A DNA stretch of 33,059 nt from a virus. Position 1 is the stretch's first letter. Each line of letters begins with the position of its first letter. Of the stretch, positions 6,007-12,296 are shown piece by piece. Made by a program: the position numbers and the translations under genes. Below the pieces are notes generated by a model. That model did no database searches, had not been told where the DNA came from, and saw only the letters and a list, made by a program, of their open reading frames with translations. Where the stretch lies: the IMG/VR virus record IMGVR_UViG_3300032296_000609, positions 1 to 33,059 of that record. One strand, given 5' to 3'.

Positions 6007-7035
6007 ATGAAGATACCCGAAGCAAATCATAGCATCCAGGTGCTGATCGACAAGCACCACGAGGCCAAGGCTGAGGTGCCCAGGCCGCACATGGGCTGCA
6101 GCCAACTCGGCCATGTGTGTGATCGGTGGCTGTGGCTGAGTTTTCGCTGGGCTGTGCAGCCTAAGTTTCCTGGCCGAGTCCTGCGCCTGTTCCGCAGGGG
6201 CCAGATGGAAGAGGAAACCATTGTCAGTGATCTGCGAGCCATCGGCATGGATGTGCGCAGCACAGGCAGCGCACAGAGCCGTGTTGACCTTGGATGCCAT
6301 GTGTCAGGCAGCCTGGATGCCATCATTGAGTCAGGAGTGCCTGAAGCGCCCAAAAAGCGCCATGTGGCTGAGTTCAAGACGCACAGCAAGAAGTCATTTG
6401 ATGACCTGGTGAAAGAAGGCGTCGAGAAGTCCAAGCCCGAGCACTTTGTCCAGATGCAGCTCTACATGCACGGCACCAAGATCGACCGTGCTTTTTATCT
6501 GGCCGTCTGCAAGGACGATGACCGCATCCACACCGAGCGTGTGAGGTACGACAAGGAGGTGGCCGAAAAGTACATCCAGCGAGGCCACAGGCTGGCCACA
6601 GAGGATCGAATGCCACCGCCAATCAGCACAGACCCAAGCTGGTATCAGTGCAAGTTCTGCGATGCGCACGAGTTCTGCCACAGCACAAAGACCACCAAGC
6701 ATGTGAACTGCCGCACCTGTGCGCATAGCACGGCCACCAAGGCCAGCGAGTGGCATTGTGCCAAGTGGGATGCTGTGATCCCGGTGGATGCCCAGCGCAC
6801 TGGATGTGAAGGACACGTCCTACATCCTGATCTGGTGGCCTGGCAGCGCAAGGACGGGCCAGATGAGTGGACGGCTGTTTATGAGATCAATGGCACGAAT
6901 GTGGCCAACGGAGACCCTGAACAAGAAGGCGTGTTCAGCTCCAAGGAGCTGCTCGCAAATGCTGCTGCCTGCGCCAGCGGTGATTCTTTTATTGCCGAGA
7001 TGCGCATGGACTTCGGCGGGAGGATTGTGGGATGA
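6007..7035 (+). CDS. Cas4/RecB-like PD-(D/E)XK exonuclease with Fe-S cysteine pattern
   Basis: A 342-residue nuclease. The start at 6007 follows AAGGAG; an upstream in-frame start falls inside a hairpin. The PD-(D/E)XK core shows GSLDA (101-105, D104) and AEFKTH (121-126, E122 and K124), then Q149 and Q151 in the FVQMQLYMHG helix. One N-terminal cysteine (C38) and three later ones (C215, C218, C224) match the Cas4/AddB iron-sulfur arrangement. A further group (C235, C238, C251, C267) may bind zinc. It would resect DNA ends, giving single strands for the Sak4-like and SSB-like proteins. Its stop overlaps the next ATG. Confidence 0.8.
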   Translation: MKIPEANHSIQVLIDKHHEAKAEVPRPHMGCSQLGHVCDRWLWLSFRWAVQPKFPGRVLRLFRRGQMEEETIVSDLRAIGMDVRSTGSAQSRVDLGCHVSGSLDAIIESGVPEAPKKRHVAEFKTHSKKSFDDLVKEGVEKSKPEHFVQMQLYMHGTKIDRAFYLAVCKDDDRIHTERVRYDKEVAEKYIQRGHRLATEDRMPPPISTDPSWYQCKFCDAHEFCHSTKTTKHVNCRTCAHSTATKASEWHCAKWDAVIPVDAQRTGCEGHVLHPDLVAWQRKDGPDEWTAVYEINGTNVANGDPEQEGVFSSKELLANAAACASGDSFIAEMRMDFGGRIVG

Positions 7036-7535
7036 CTATTGAAACCATGAAGCAGGCGCTGGAGGCGCTGACACACAAAAAATGGTTTCGCATTGGGCTG
7101 GGGGAGCCAAACGAACCTAAAGTTGAAGCTGCCATCGCCGCCCTACGCACCGCAATCGCAGAGGCTGAGAAGCAGGAGCCGGTGGCGTGGATGGATGAGT
7201 TTGGTAATGTTTTCCCGCTTGGCGCACAGCGTGGCCCGAAATATCTTAACGAGCCAATGAAGCCCCTCTACACCACCCCACCCGCAGCACCTGTGCAGGA
7301 GCCTCGGTGCGCGGTAATCGTGGAGGTGTTCGGAAAAGACTGGCGGCTTGACTACATGTCGCTCCCCGTTGAAAAGCACAGGCTCTACACGCAGCAATAC
7401 GTCTACACCACCCCACCCGCAGCACAGCGGCAATGGGTAGAGCTGACATTTGCTGAGATATGCGAATGTGAAAATGACTATTTGCACCTTTTTGCCCGAG
7501 CCATTGAAGCCAAACTAAAGGAGAAGAACACATGA
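7032..7535 (+). CDS. Modular phage protein with PLYTTPPAA repeats
   Basis: A 167-residue protein built from interchangeable modules seen in many phage early proteins: an N-terminal helix (MKQALEALTHKKW), an EPVAWMDEFG module, two copies of a YTTPPAA segment (near residues 80 and 124), then a WVELTFAEI module ending in EAKLKEKNT. The two YTTPPAA copies are encoded by an exact 24-bp direct repeat. The C-terminus is nearly identical to that of the next gene, and its DNA also supplies the next gene's Shine-Dalgarno. Function is unknown. The 4-bp start/stop overlaps show translational coupling. Confidence 0.65.
   Translation: MTIETMKQALEALTHKKWFRIGLGEPNEPKVEAAIAALRTAIAEAEKQEPVAWMDEFGNVFPLGAQRGPKYLNEPMKPLYTTPPAAPVQEPRCAVIVEVFGKDWRLDYMSLPVEKHRLYTQQYVYTTPPAAQRQWVELTFAEICECENDYLHLFARAIEAKLKEKNT
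7267..7425 (+). repeat. Exact 24-bp direct repeat inside one gene
   Basis: The same 24 bases occur at 7267-7290 and 7402-7425, encoding two YTTPPAA modules. A 14-bp piece just after the second copy (CCGCAGCACAGCGG, 7417-7430) recurs at 7704-7717 in the next gene. These are probable recombination points for module exchange. Confidence 0.9.
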
Positions 7536-7831
7536 AACCCGAAGACATCATCAAAGCAACTCGCAACAGCCTGAACATCTATTCATTCACTGCCGAGGCG
7601 CTTGAGAAATTGATTGCCGCAATCCAGTCAGAACATAAATGCCAGACCTGTGAAGCGTTGGCCCGAACGGTAATGATGGATCAAACGGCGCATGACACGC
7701 ATACCGCAGCACAGCGGGAATGGATTGGGCTGACGGATGAGGAAGTCGGTCTGTTTGTGGAAAACAGGCGGGCAGAAGATTGGGTGTTTGTACGCTCGGT
7801 CGAAGCCAAACTTAAGGAGAAGAACACATGA
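7506..7831 (+). repeat. 30-bp gene-end repeat carrying a Shine-Dalgarno and overlapping stop/start
   Basis: Positions 7506-7535 and 7802-7831 are identical except for one base. Each copy encodes the C-terminus EAKLKEKNT, includes AAGGAG, and ends in ATGA, the start of the next gene overlapping the stop of the current one. Confidence 0.9.
7532..7831 (+). CDS. Modular phage protein sharing its C-terminus with the preceding gene
   Basis: A 99-residue protein. The N-terminal half is MKPEDIIKATRNSLN and a helix with CQTCEA. The C-terminal half (AAQREWIGLTDEEV through EAKLKEKNT) repeats the module that ends the preceding protein. It looks like a plug-in gene with its own N-terminal domain and a shared tail. 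The CxxC pair near residue 37 could bind metal, but nothing else indicates an enzyme. Start and stop both overlap neighbours by 4 bp. Confidence 0.65.
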   Translation: MKPEDIIKATRNSLNIYSFTAEALEKLIAAIQSEHKCQTCEALARTVMMDQTAHDTHTAAQREWIGLTDEEVGLFVENRRAEDWVFVRSVEAKLKEKNT

Positions 7832-8019
7832 CCCGCGACGACATCACCCGCATTGCCCGTGTGGCTGGGTTTGTAGGCTTTGATGGGGACAACGGGTCAC
7901 TGAGACGCTTCGCCGCCATTGTCGCCGCAGCCGAGCGCGAGGCGTGTGCTCAGATTGCCTTTAATGCCAAGACATACATCGAAGCTGCCGCCGCAATCCG
8001 AGCAAGGGGGCAAGCATGA
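7828..8019 (+). CDS. Small modular phage protein (AEREACAQ type)
   Basis: A 63-residue protein with MTRDDITRIARVAGF at the N-terminus and AAEREACAQIAFNAKTYIEA leading to AIRARGQA. This AEREACAQ to AIRARG layout is common in small phage early proteins of unknown function. Its 3' end carries the 19-bp sequence that recurs at the end of the next gene and contains an AAGGGGG ribosome-binding site for it. No enzymatic motif is seen. Confidence 0.65.
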   Translation: MTRDDITRIARVAGFVGFDGDNGSLRRFAAIVAAAEREACAQIAFNAKTYIEAAAAIRARGQA

Positions 8020-8262
8020 ACTGGCTACCTGAGCACAAGTGCGGCTTGTACCTAGAACACAACGCCCACAAGGATGTGTATGAAACGATTGAGGAGTATT
8101 ACGACCCAAAAGATTTTGTCTCTGATGAGGAGTGGACAAAAGCTGTTGAGTTGGATAGCGTTTGGCGCTTGCAGTGGTATCCAAACACGCCTGTGGGTTT
8201 TAATGTTGTCTGCGCGTCAACTTTGGCCGCGCTTGAACAATACATCCGAGCAAGGGGGCAAG
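7996..8262 (+). repeat. 19-bp gene-end repeat
   Basis: An identical 19-bp sequence occurs at 7996-8014 and 8244-8262. It encodes IRARGQ at the end of two consecutive, otherwise different genes. In each case the next ATG follows within 0-1 bases, so the repeat doubles as a portable ribosome-binding site. Confidence 0.9.
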
Positions 8263-8273
8263 ATGCTGCGTGA
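8016..8273 (+). CDS. Hypothetical early protein ending in IRARGQDAA
   Basis: An 85-residue acidic, aromatic-rich protein (EEYYDPKDFVSDEEWTKAVELD) that I do not recognise. Its C-terminal IRARGQ module is shared with the previous protein. Its stop lies 8 bp inside the remnant start of the original helicase gene (ATG at 8263), which shows that it was once directly coupled to the helicase before the HNH gene inserted. Confidence 0.6.
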   Translation: MNWLPEHKCGLYLEHNAHKDVYETIEEYYDPKDFVSDEEWTKAVELDSVWRLQWYPNTPVGFNVVCASTLAALEQYIRARGQDAA

Positions 8274-8346
8274 CTACCAACAGCGAACCATCGACCAGCT
8301 TTATGCGTGGTTGCTTTGTGTCCGTCAATCCGATAAAATGGACTGA
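8263..8346 (+). pseudogene. Orphaned helicase N-terminus left by HNH gene insertion
   Basis: A short frame begins with ATG just after the 19-bp repeat and encodes MLRDYQQRTIDQLYAW, then stops after 27 residues. The intact helicase at 8941 begins MQLRDYQSRSIEMLYSW. The two are clearly homologous over about 16 residues but differ in DNA. After TGG at 8308-8310 the homology ends and the promoter and leader of the HNH gene begin. This is the displaced original 5' end of the helicase gene. Confidence 0.8.
8311..8337 (+). promoter_or_regulatory. Possible promoter of the first HNH gene
   Basis: TTGCTT (8311-8316) and GATAAA (8332-8337) are spaced 15 bases apart, 28 bases before the HNH start. The hexamers are moderate and the spacing is short. 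Placement exactly at the insertion boundary suggests the endonuclease brought its own promoter. Confidence 0.3.
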
Positions 8347-8365
8347 CTGACACAAGGAGATACGC

Positions 8366-8941
8366 ATGAAATGTGCATTTGACGAGTGTGAACGCGATGC
8401 CGTTTGCAAGGGTTACTGCGACAAACACTATCGCCGGGTCTTGAGGCGTGGTGACGTCAACAACTACGGCAGTCGCAAAGTCGCAGAAGGTGACGCCATA
8501 GAACGGTTTCATCAAAAGTATGAGATCAATGAATCTGGCTGCTGGATGTGGACTGGTGGCACAAGACCGAACAGCAAAGGTGTACCGTATCCAAGGCACT
8601 GGACAGATGATTCTGAGTCAATCGGCGCGCACAGGTTTTCATTTGAACTGGTGCATGGAGCAATACCGCAAAGCATGTACGTCTGCCACAAGTGCGACAC
8701 GCCGCTGTGCGTGAACCCAGATCATCTTTTTATTGGAAGTCACCAGGACAACATGCGCGATATGGTCGCCAAGCAAAGATCGTTTATCGGACGTGGAGAA
8801 GACAAAAAAGGTCGCGCAAAGTTGACCAATCAACAGGCCGATCAGATCAGAAAAATGAATATGTCTCACTCCAAGATTGCCTTCATGTTTGGAGTCAGCG
8901 CCACCACTATCGGACGGATCAAGCGCGAGGAGAGTTACTGA
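8366..8941 (+). CDS. HNH endonuclease (homing-type), inserted at the helicase 5' end
   Basis: A 191-residue nuclease. A possible N-terminal zinc knuckle has C3, C8, C14 and C18. The HNH core is at about 88-130: AHRFSFELVHG, then VCHKCD (106-111), C115, and NPDHL with N117 and H120. The C-terminal 35 residues form an HTH (HSKIAFMFGVSATTIGRI), probably for target recognition. AAGGAG precedes the ATG. Its stop overlaps the helicase ATG (TGATG), so it is now coupled to the helicase. Sampled GC (28/60 bases at 8761-8820) is lower than in the downstream helicase body. It is free-standing: there is no intron or intein, and the helicase is re-started, not spliced. Confidence 0.85.
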   Translation: MKCAFDECERDAVCKGYCDKHYRRVLRRGDVNNYGSRKVAEGDAIERFHQKYEINESGCWMWTGGTRPNSKGVPYPRHWTDDSESIGAHRFSFELVHGAIPQSMYVCHKCDTPLCVNPDHLFIGSHQDNMRDMVAKQRSFIGRGEDKKGRAKLTNQQADQIRKMNMSHSKIAFMFGVSATTIGRIKREESY

Positions 8942-10542
8942 TGCAGCTTCGAGACTACCAATCCAGAAGCATTGAGATGCTGTATTCATGGATTGAGAAC
9001 AACAAAGGGCATCCATGTGTTGTCATGCCAACAGGTTCTGGAAAGAGCCATGTCATTGCAGCACTGTGCAAGGATGCGCTTCAATCGTGGCCAGAAACAC
9101 GCGTTTTGATGCTCACGCATGTCAAAGAACTGATTGAACAGAATGCAGAAAAGATGCGTCTTCATTGGCCTGGCGCACCAATGGGAATTTACAGCGCAAG
9201 CGTTGGAAAGCGCCAGCTTGGAGAGCCAATCACGTTTGCTGGAATTCAATCAGTGCGCGATAAAGCAAGGCTGATCGGACACATTGATTTGATCGTCATT
9301 GATGAATGCCATCTTGTGAATCACAAAGATGAAGGCGGGTATCGCAAGTTGATCGGTGAATTGATGGCAGTAAACCCTGCTCTCCGCATCATCGGGTACA
9401 GCGCAACGCCCTACCGCCTGGGGCACGGCCTGATAACCGACAAGCCTGCCCTGTTCGATGCCCTGATTGAGCCTGTGAGCATTGAGGAGCTGGTGTTTAA
9501 GGGCTACCTAGCCACCCTGCGCAGCAAGGTCACCAGGGCCAAGCTGGATGTGACTGGCGTGCATAAACGTGGGGGCGAGTTTATTGAGGCCGAGCTGCAG
9601 GCAGCCGTTGACACCGACGACAACAATCAGCGGGTAGTGCGTGAGATCGTCGAGCTGGCAGGAGATCGCAAGGCCTGGCTGGTGTTTTGTACAGGCGTCA
9701 AGCACGCACAGCATGTAGCCGAAGTCCTACGCCAGCAAGGCGTGACCGCTGAGTGCGTGACGGGTGAAACTCCTAAGAAGGAGCGCGAGCGAATGCTGAC
9801 AGAGTTCAAGGCTGGCCGCCTACGCGCCTTGACAAACGCCAACGTGCTGACCACTGGGTTCGACTATCCTGACATAGACCTGATCGCCATGCTGCGCCCA
9901 ACCATGTCGGCCAGCCTGTACGTCCAGATGGCAGGCCGAGGCATGAGGGTCAAGAGCCACACCGATCATTGCCTGGTGCTGGACTTTGCTGGGGTGGTGG
10001 CCACGCACGGGCCGATCACCGCAGTGCAGCCGCCAAAGAAGGCAGGCGATGGCAATGGCGAGGCACCAGTCAAGGTCTGCGACAACTGCGGTGAGCTGTG
10101 CGCCATCTCGGTGGCCGTCTGCCCTGCCTGCTTGCATCCATTCCCTGAGCCTGAGCGCAAGAAACTGGAGCTGCGCAACGACGACATCATGGGCCTGGAA
10201 GGTAAAGACCTTGAGGTGACGAGCTGGAACTGGCGCAGGCACATCAGCAAGGCCAGCGGCAAGGAGATGCTGTCCTGCACTTACTATGGCAGCCTGTCCG
10301 ACAAGCCCATCACCGAATACCTGCCGGTGCTGCATGATGGCTATGCTGGAGAGCGTGCGATGCAGCAGCTCTTCAAGATGGCCAACTCGTCAGGTGCGCA
10401 TCTGGCCGAGGCCGAGCGCATGGGCGATAGCGAAGGACTGGAATACCTGGCCGTGCAGATGAGCAATAGCCAGCCGCCCAAGGCCATCGAGTACAAAATG
10501 GACGGGAAGTTTCACCGTGTTTTGAAAAGGAGTTGGACATGA
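8941..10542 (+). CDS. SF2 (DEAD/DEAH-type) helicase with zinc finger
   Basis: A 533-residue helicase. Walker A is MPTGSGKS (29-36), motif II is DECH (121-124), motif III is SAT (154-156), motif V is TTGFD (304-308) and motif VI is QMAGRGMR (329-336). A treble-cysteine or zinc segment follows with C380, C383, C394 and C397. The N-terminal LRDYQ is the Q-motif region of this phage family. It may unwind or remodel DNA during replication or recombination. The first roughly 450 bp are AT-richer than the rest (28/60 and 26/60 GC in samples, against 34/60 and 38/60 later). Together with the duplicated N-terminus at 8263, this suggests that the 5' part came in with the HNH gene. Confidence 0.88.
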   Translation: MQLRDYQSRSIEMLYSWIENNKGHPCVVMPTGSGKSHVIAALCKDALQSWPETRVLMLTHVKELIEQNAEKMRLHWPGAPMGIYSASVGKRQLGEPITFAGIQSVRDKARLIGHIDLIVIDECHLVNHKDEGGYRKLIGELMAVNPALRIIGYSATPYRLGHGLITDKPALFDALIEPVSIEELVFKGYLATLRSKVTRAKLDVTGVHKRGGEFIEAELQAAVDTDDNNQRVVREIVELAGDRKAWLVFCTGVKHAQHVAEVLRQQGVTAECVTGETPKKERERMLTEFKAGRLRALTNANVLTTGFDYPDIDLIAMLRPTMSASLYVQMAGRGMRVKSHTDHCLVLDFAGVVATHGPITAVQPPKKAGDGNGEAPVKVCDNCGELCAISVAVCPACLHPFPEPERKKLELRNDDIMGLEGKDLEVTSWNWRRHISKASGKEMLSCTYYGSLSDKPITEYLPVLHDGYAGERAMQQLFKMANSSGAHLAEAERMGDSEGLEYLAVQMSNSQPPKAIEYKMDGKFHRVLKRSWT

Positions 10543-10736
10543 CCACCAGACCACCAGAGCCACAATTCCTGCTTGACTATCGCCAGTGGCTGCAATCTGG
10601 GCCGCCGAAGTGCTGCCACACCTGCGAGTATTTCAGCCAGGAAGGCAACTGCTCGGTCTTCGACATGAGGCCGCCAAGCGAGTTTGCTGACGAGGTGAAT
10701 GCCTGCGAGAAGTGGGAGTTTGAGGTGCCATTCTAG
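10539..10736 (+). CDS. Small cysteine-rich protein
   Basis: A 65-residue protein with CCHTCEYFSQEGNCSVF at residues 25-41 and a later NACEKWE. The four to five cysteines probably form a small zinc or iron site. AAAAGGAG lies 6 bases before the ATG, which overlaps the helicase stop (ATGA). Similar CxxC...C...C mini-proteins are common in phage early operons, with unknown roles. It ends 41 bp before the second HNH gene. Confidence 0.65.
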   Translation: MTTRPPEPQFLLDYRQWLQSGPPKCCHTCEYFSQEGNCSVFDMRPPSEFADEVNACEKWEFEVPF

Positions 10737-10745
10737 GATTAACGC

Positions 10746-10751
10746 TATAAT
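10746..10751 (+). promoter_or_regulatory. Perfect minus-10 element before the second HNH gene
   Basis: TATAAT at 10746-10751, followed by GCA, lies 26 bases before the HNH start. No convincing minus-35 at 17 bases was found; TTGAGG lies 20 bases upstream. Other candidate promoters here (4072 and 12257) also have a T at the end of the minus-10 followed by GCA. Confidence 0.4.
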
Positions 10752-10777
10752 GCAAAGGTGGAGCACAAGAGGCAATC

Positions 10778-11371
10778 ATGGACATTTCTACCTTGCAAGA
10801 GGCACTTGAGTATTTCCCAGAGACTGGTTTGTTTTTCTGGAAGACAAGACCAGTCCATCACTTCAAAAACGAATGGTCCATGAATAAATGGAACGCTCGT
10901 TATGCCGGGCAAAAAGCTGGGACAGTTTATTCACCAACCAGAGGTGTTGACTACATGCGGGTGAAGATTGTTGTGTGGAACAAGCCTGTGTTTGCTCATC
11001 AACTGGCGTGGTGGTTTGTGCATGGAGTGATACCGCATGGCCTCTTTGTTGATCACATCGACGGAGACGCAACCAACAATGCAATCAGCAATTTGAGGCT
11101 TGTGAACCATTCAGAAAATCACAGAAACAGGCGCATTCAGTCGAACAACAGCAGTGGAGTCCCTGGCGTCCAGATGCGCCGAGGCAAATGGTGCGCCAGG
11201 ATAAAGATCAACGGCAAGGAGAAATATCTTGGTTCATTTGCATCAAAAGAGCAGGCCATCGATGCGCGCAAAAAGTTTGCAATCCAGCACGGATTCACAG
11301 AAAGACACCATACCGACAGAAGACCACGAGCAGATGATGCTGGTGCAGTGGTTCAGGAAAACATACCCTGA
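10778..11371 (+). CDS. HNH endonuclease with AP2 DNA-binding domain (homing-type)
   Basis: A 197-residue protein. The N-terminal region (LQEALEYFPETGLFFWK) is typical of HNH_3/AP2 endonucleases. The catalytic segment VDHIDGDATNNAISNLRLV is at 91-109 (D92, H93, N105). The AP2 domain is at about 127-170 (SGVPGV, GKWCARI, YLGSFASKEQAIDA). The natural family end would be about residue 178. The last 20 residues (TDRRPRADD and onward) are read from the start of the VRR-NUC gene in another frame, so the native stop seems to have been lost at the insertion junction. AAGAGG precedes the ATG. Confidence 0.85.
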   Translation: MDISTLQEALEYFPETGLFFWKTRPVHHFKNEWSMNKWNARYAGQKAGTVYSPTRGVDYMRVKIVVWNKPVFAHQLAWWFVHGVIPHGLFVDHIDGDATNNAISNLRLVNHSENHRNRRIQSNNSSGVPGVQMRRGKWCARIKINGKEKYLGSFASKEQAIDARKKFAIQHGFTERHHTDRRPRADDAGAVVQENIP

Positions 11372-11654
11372 CGTTCGGATTTTTTCTGTGCCAAATGGTG
11401 GCCATCGTCATCCGGCCGTGGCAGCGAAGATGAAAGCAACAGGCGTGTCCTCTGGCGTGCCTGACCTGTTCGTGCCTGCCTGGAGCCTGTGGATCGAGAT
11501 GAAACGCAGCAAAGGCGGCAGTCTTAGTGCCGAGCAAAAAGACTGGATTGCATATCTCGAAAGTGTGGGATTCTGTTGTATAGTGGGGAAAGGTGCTGGT
11601 CATGCAAAAGAGCAGATCAGCACTTTTTTCACCAACCACATAGGAAACACATGA
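11262..11654 (+). CDS. VRR-NUC domain nuclease, start disrupted by the HNH gene
   Basis: A VRR-NUC family protein (PD-(D/E)XK fold; phage members are proposed junction-resolving or structure-specific nucleases). Key segments are HEQMMLVQWF, IFSVPNGGHRHPAVAAKMKA, GVPDLFVP (catalytic D) and LWIEMKR (E and K), then LSAEQKDWI. Family members start a few residues before the HEQ motif. Here the codon at that point is ATA (11310-11312), not ATG. In-frame alternatives are ATG 11262 inside the HNH gene or ATG 11334 after the HEQ motif. I chose 11262, with doubt: no strong ribosome-binding site is seen. Expression may depend on HNH translation. Confidence 0.7.
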   Translation: MRAKSLQSSTDSQKDTIPTEDHEQMMLVQWFRKTYPDVRIFSVPNGGHRHPAVAAKMKATGVSSGVPDLFVPAWSLWIEMKRSKGGSLSAEQKDWIAYLESVGFCCIVGKGAGHAKEQISTFFTNHIGNT

Positions 11655-11890
11655 CCACGCGCATTTATGTCGTCACCGACACTGAGACCAACAAGCACCG
11701 CCTGATTCGTGCAGCCAATCAGGCCCAGGCCATCAAATATGCAGCCCAGACCCGATTCGACATCGAGGTGGCTGGCCAGGACGATCTGGTAAGCCTGCTC
11801 ACGCACGGCATCCCTGTCGAGCTGGCCACTGGCCAAGCCACCGCAGACATGTTCGAGGATGTGGTCACCAATGCTGGGGGCACGGACTGA
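11651..11890 (+). CDS. Hypothetical small protein
   Basis: A 79-residue protein starting at the ATG that overlaps the VRR-NUC stop (ATGA). It begins MTTRIYVVTDTET, with alternating strands and helices (a possible ferredoxin-like fold), and contains RAANQAQAIKYAAQTRFDIEVA. This resembles small phage proteins involved in unspecified early functions; I cannot name the family. It is followed by an RHH protein with a TGATG overlap. Confidence 0.6.
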   Translation: MTTRIYVVTDTETNKHRLIRAANQAQAIKYAAQTRFDIEVAGQDDLVSLLTHGIPVELATGQATADMFEDVVTNAGGTD

Positions 11891-12063
11891 TGGCCGCCGC
11901 AGACGCCAAGACCAAGGATCGTTACATGACGATCCGCATCCCAGCAGATGTTGAACTGGCGCTGCGCCGCCAGGCAGAAAACGACACCAGGACACTGGCC
12001 GCCCAGGTGCTGCACTACATCAAGCAGGGGCTGGCAGATGAGGGCAAGAAGGTGGCCTCATGA
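11890..12063 (+). CDS. Ribbon-helix-helix (Arc/CopG-like) DNA-binding protein
   Basis: A 57-residue protein. The core is YMTIRIPADVELALRRQAE followed by TLAAQVLHYIKQGL, the beta-strand/helix/helix plan of Arc/MetJ-type repressors. The strand residues that would enter the DNA major groove are T, R and (with the alternation) I. It probably dimerises and regulates early genes. It starts at the ATG overlapping the previous stop, and its own stop overlaps the next ATG. Confidence 0.72.
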   Translation: MAAADAKTKDRYMTIRIPADVELALRRQAENDTRTLAAQVLHYIKQGLADEGKKVAS

Positions 12064-12218
12064 AGTGCCCAGTATGTGGCACCTGGACGCTGGTGAAGGA
12101 GACTCGCCAGCGTGCAGACAATGCCAAGTACAGGCGCTATGAGTGCGCCAACATGCACCGATTCACAACGCTTGAGAAGGTGGCCAAGGTGATTGCTGCA
12201 AAAACTCCCAAAGACTAG
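12060..12218 (+). CDS. NrdR-like zinc-ribbon mini-protein
   Basis: A 52-residue protein with MKCPVCG at the N-terminus, then RYECANMHRFTTLEK at residues 28-42. This closely resembles the zinc ribbon of NrdR (CPxC ... RRRECxxCxxRFTTFE), but there is no ATP-cone domain and the second metal pair is C-x3-H instead of C-x2-C. NrdR controls host ribonucleotide reductase, so a phage zinc-ribbon fragment could interfere with that control or simply bind DNA. Both are inference. Its stop lies inside a terminator-like stem. Confidence 0.7.
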   Translation: MKCPVCGTWTLVKETRQRADNAKYRRYECANMHRFTTLEKVAKVIAAKTPKD

Positions 12219-12232
12219 GGTTTGTCCCTAGT
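12214..12232 (+). terminator. Hairpin at the end of the first early block
   Basis: ACTAGGG (12214-12220) pairs with CCCTAGT (12226-12232) around a TTTGT loop. The stem contains the stop codon of the zinc-ribbon gene and is followed by TAATTAGATT, a weak T-tract. It may be a partial terminator or attenuator. Confidence 0.5.
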
Positions 12233-12256
12233 TAATTAGATTGTGGGAAATCGTGT

Positions 12257-12262
12257 TAAGAT
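12257..12262 (+). promoter_or_regulatory. Possible minus-10 element before the small-protein block
   Basis: TAAGAT (12257-12262) followed by GCA lies 34 bases before the GTG start at 12297. It resembles the minus-10 calls at 4072 and 10746. No good minus-35 at normal spacing was found. Confidence 0.3.
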
Positions 12263-12296
12263 GCAGTCATCGCAACCAACCAGCAAGGAGCTGAAC

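Noticed and set aside
8263-8941. HNH insertion as a group I intron or intein
   Set aside because: The helicase does not continue in frame across both sides. The N-terminus is duplicated with its own ATG, and no intein or intron splice features are seen.
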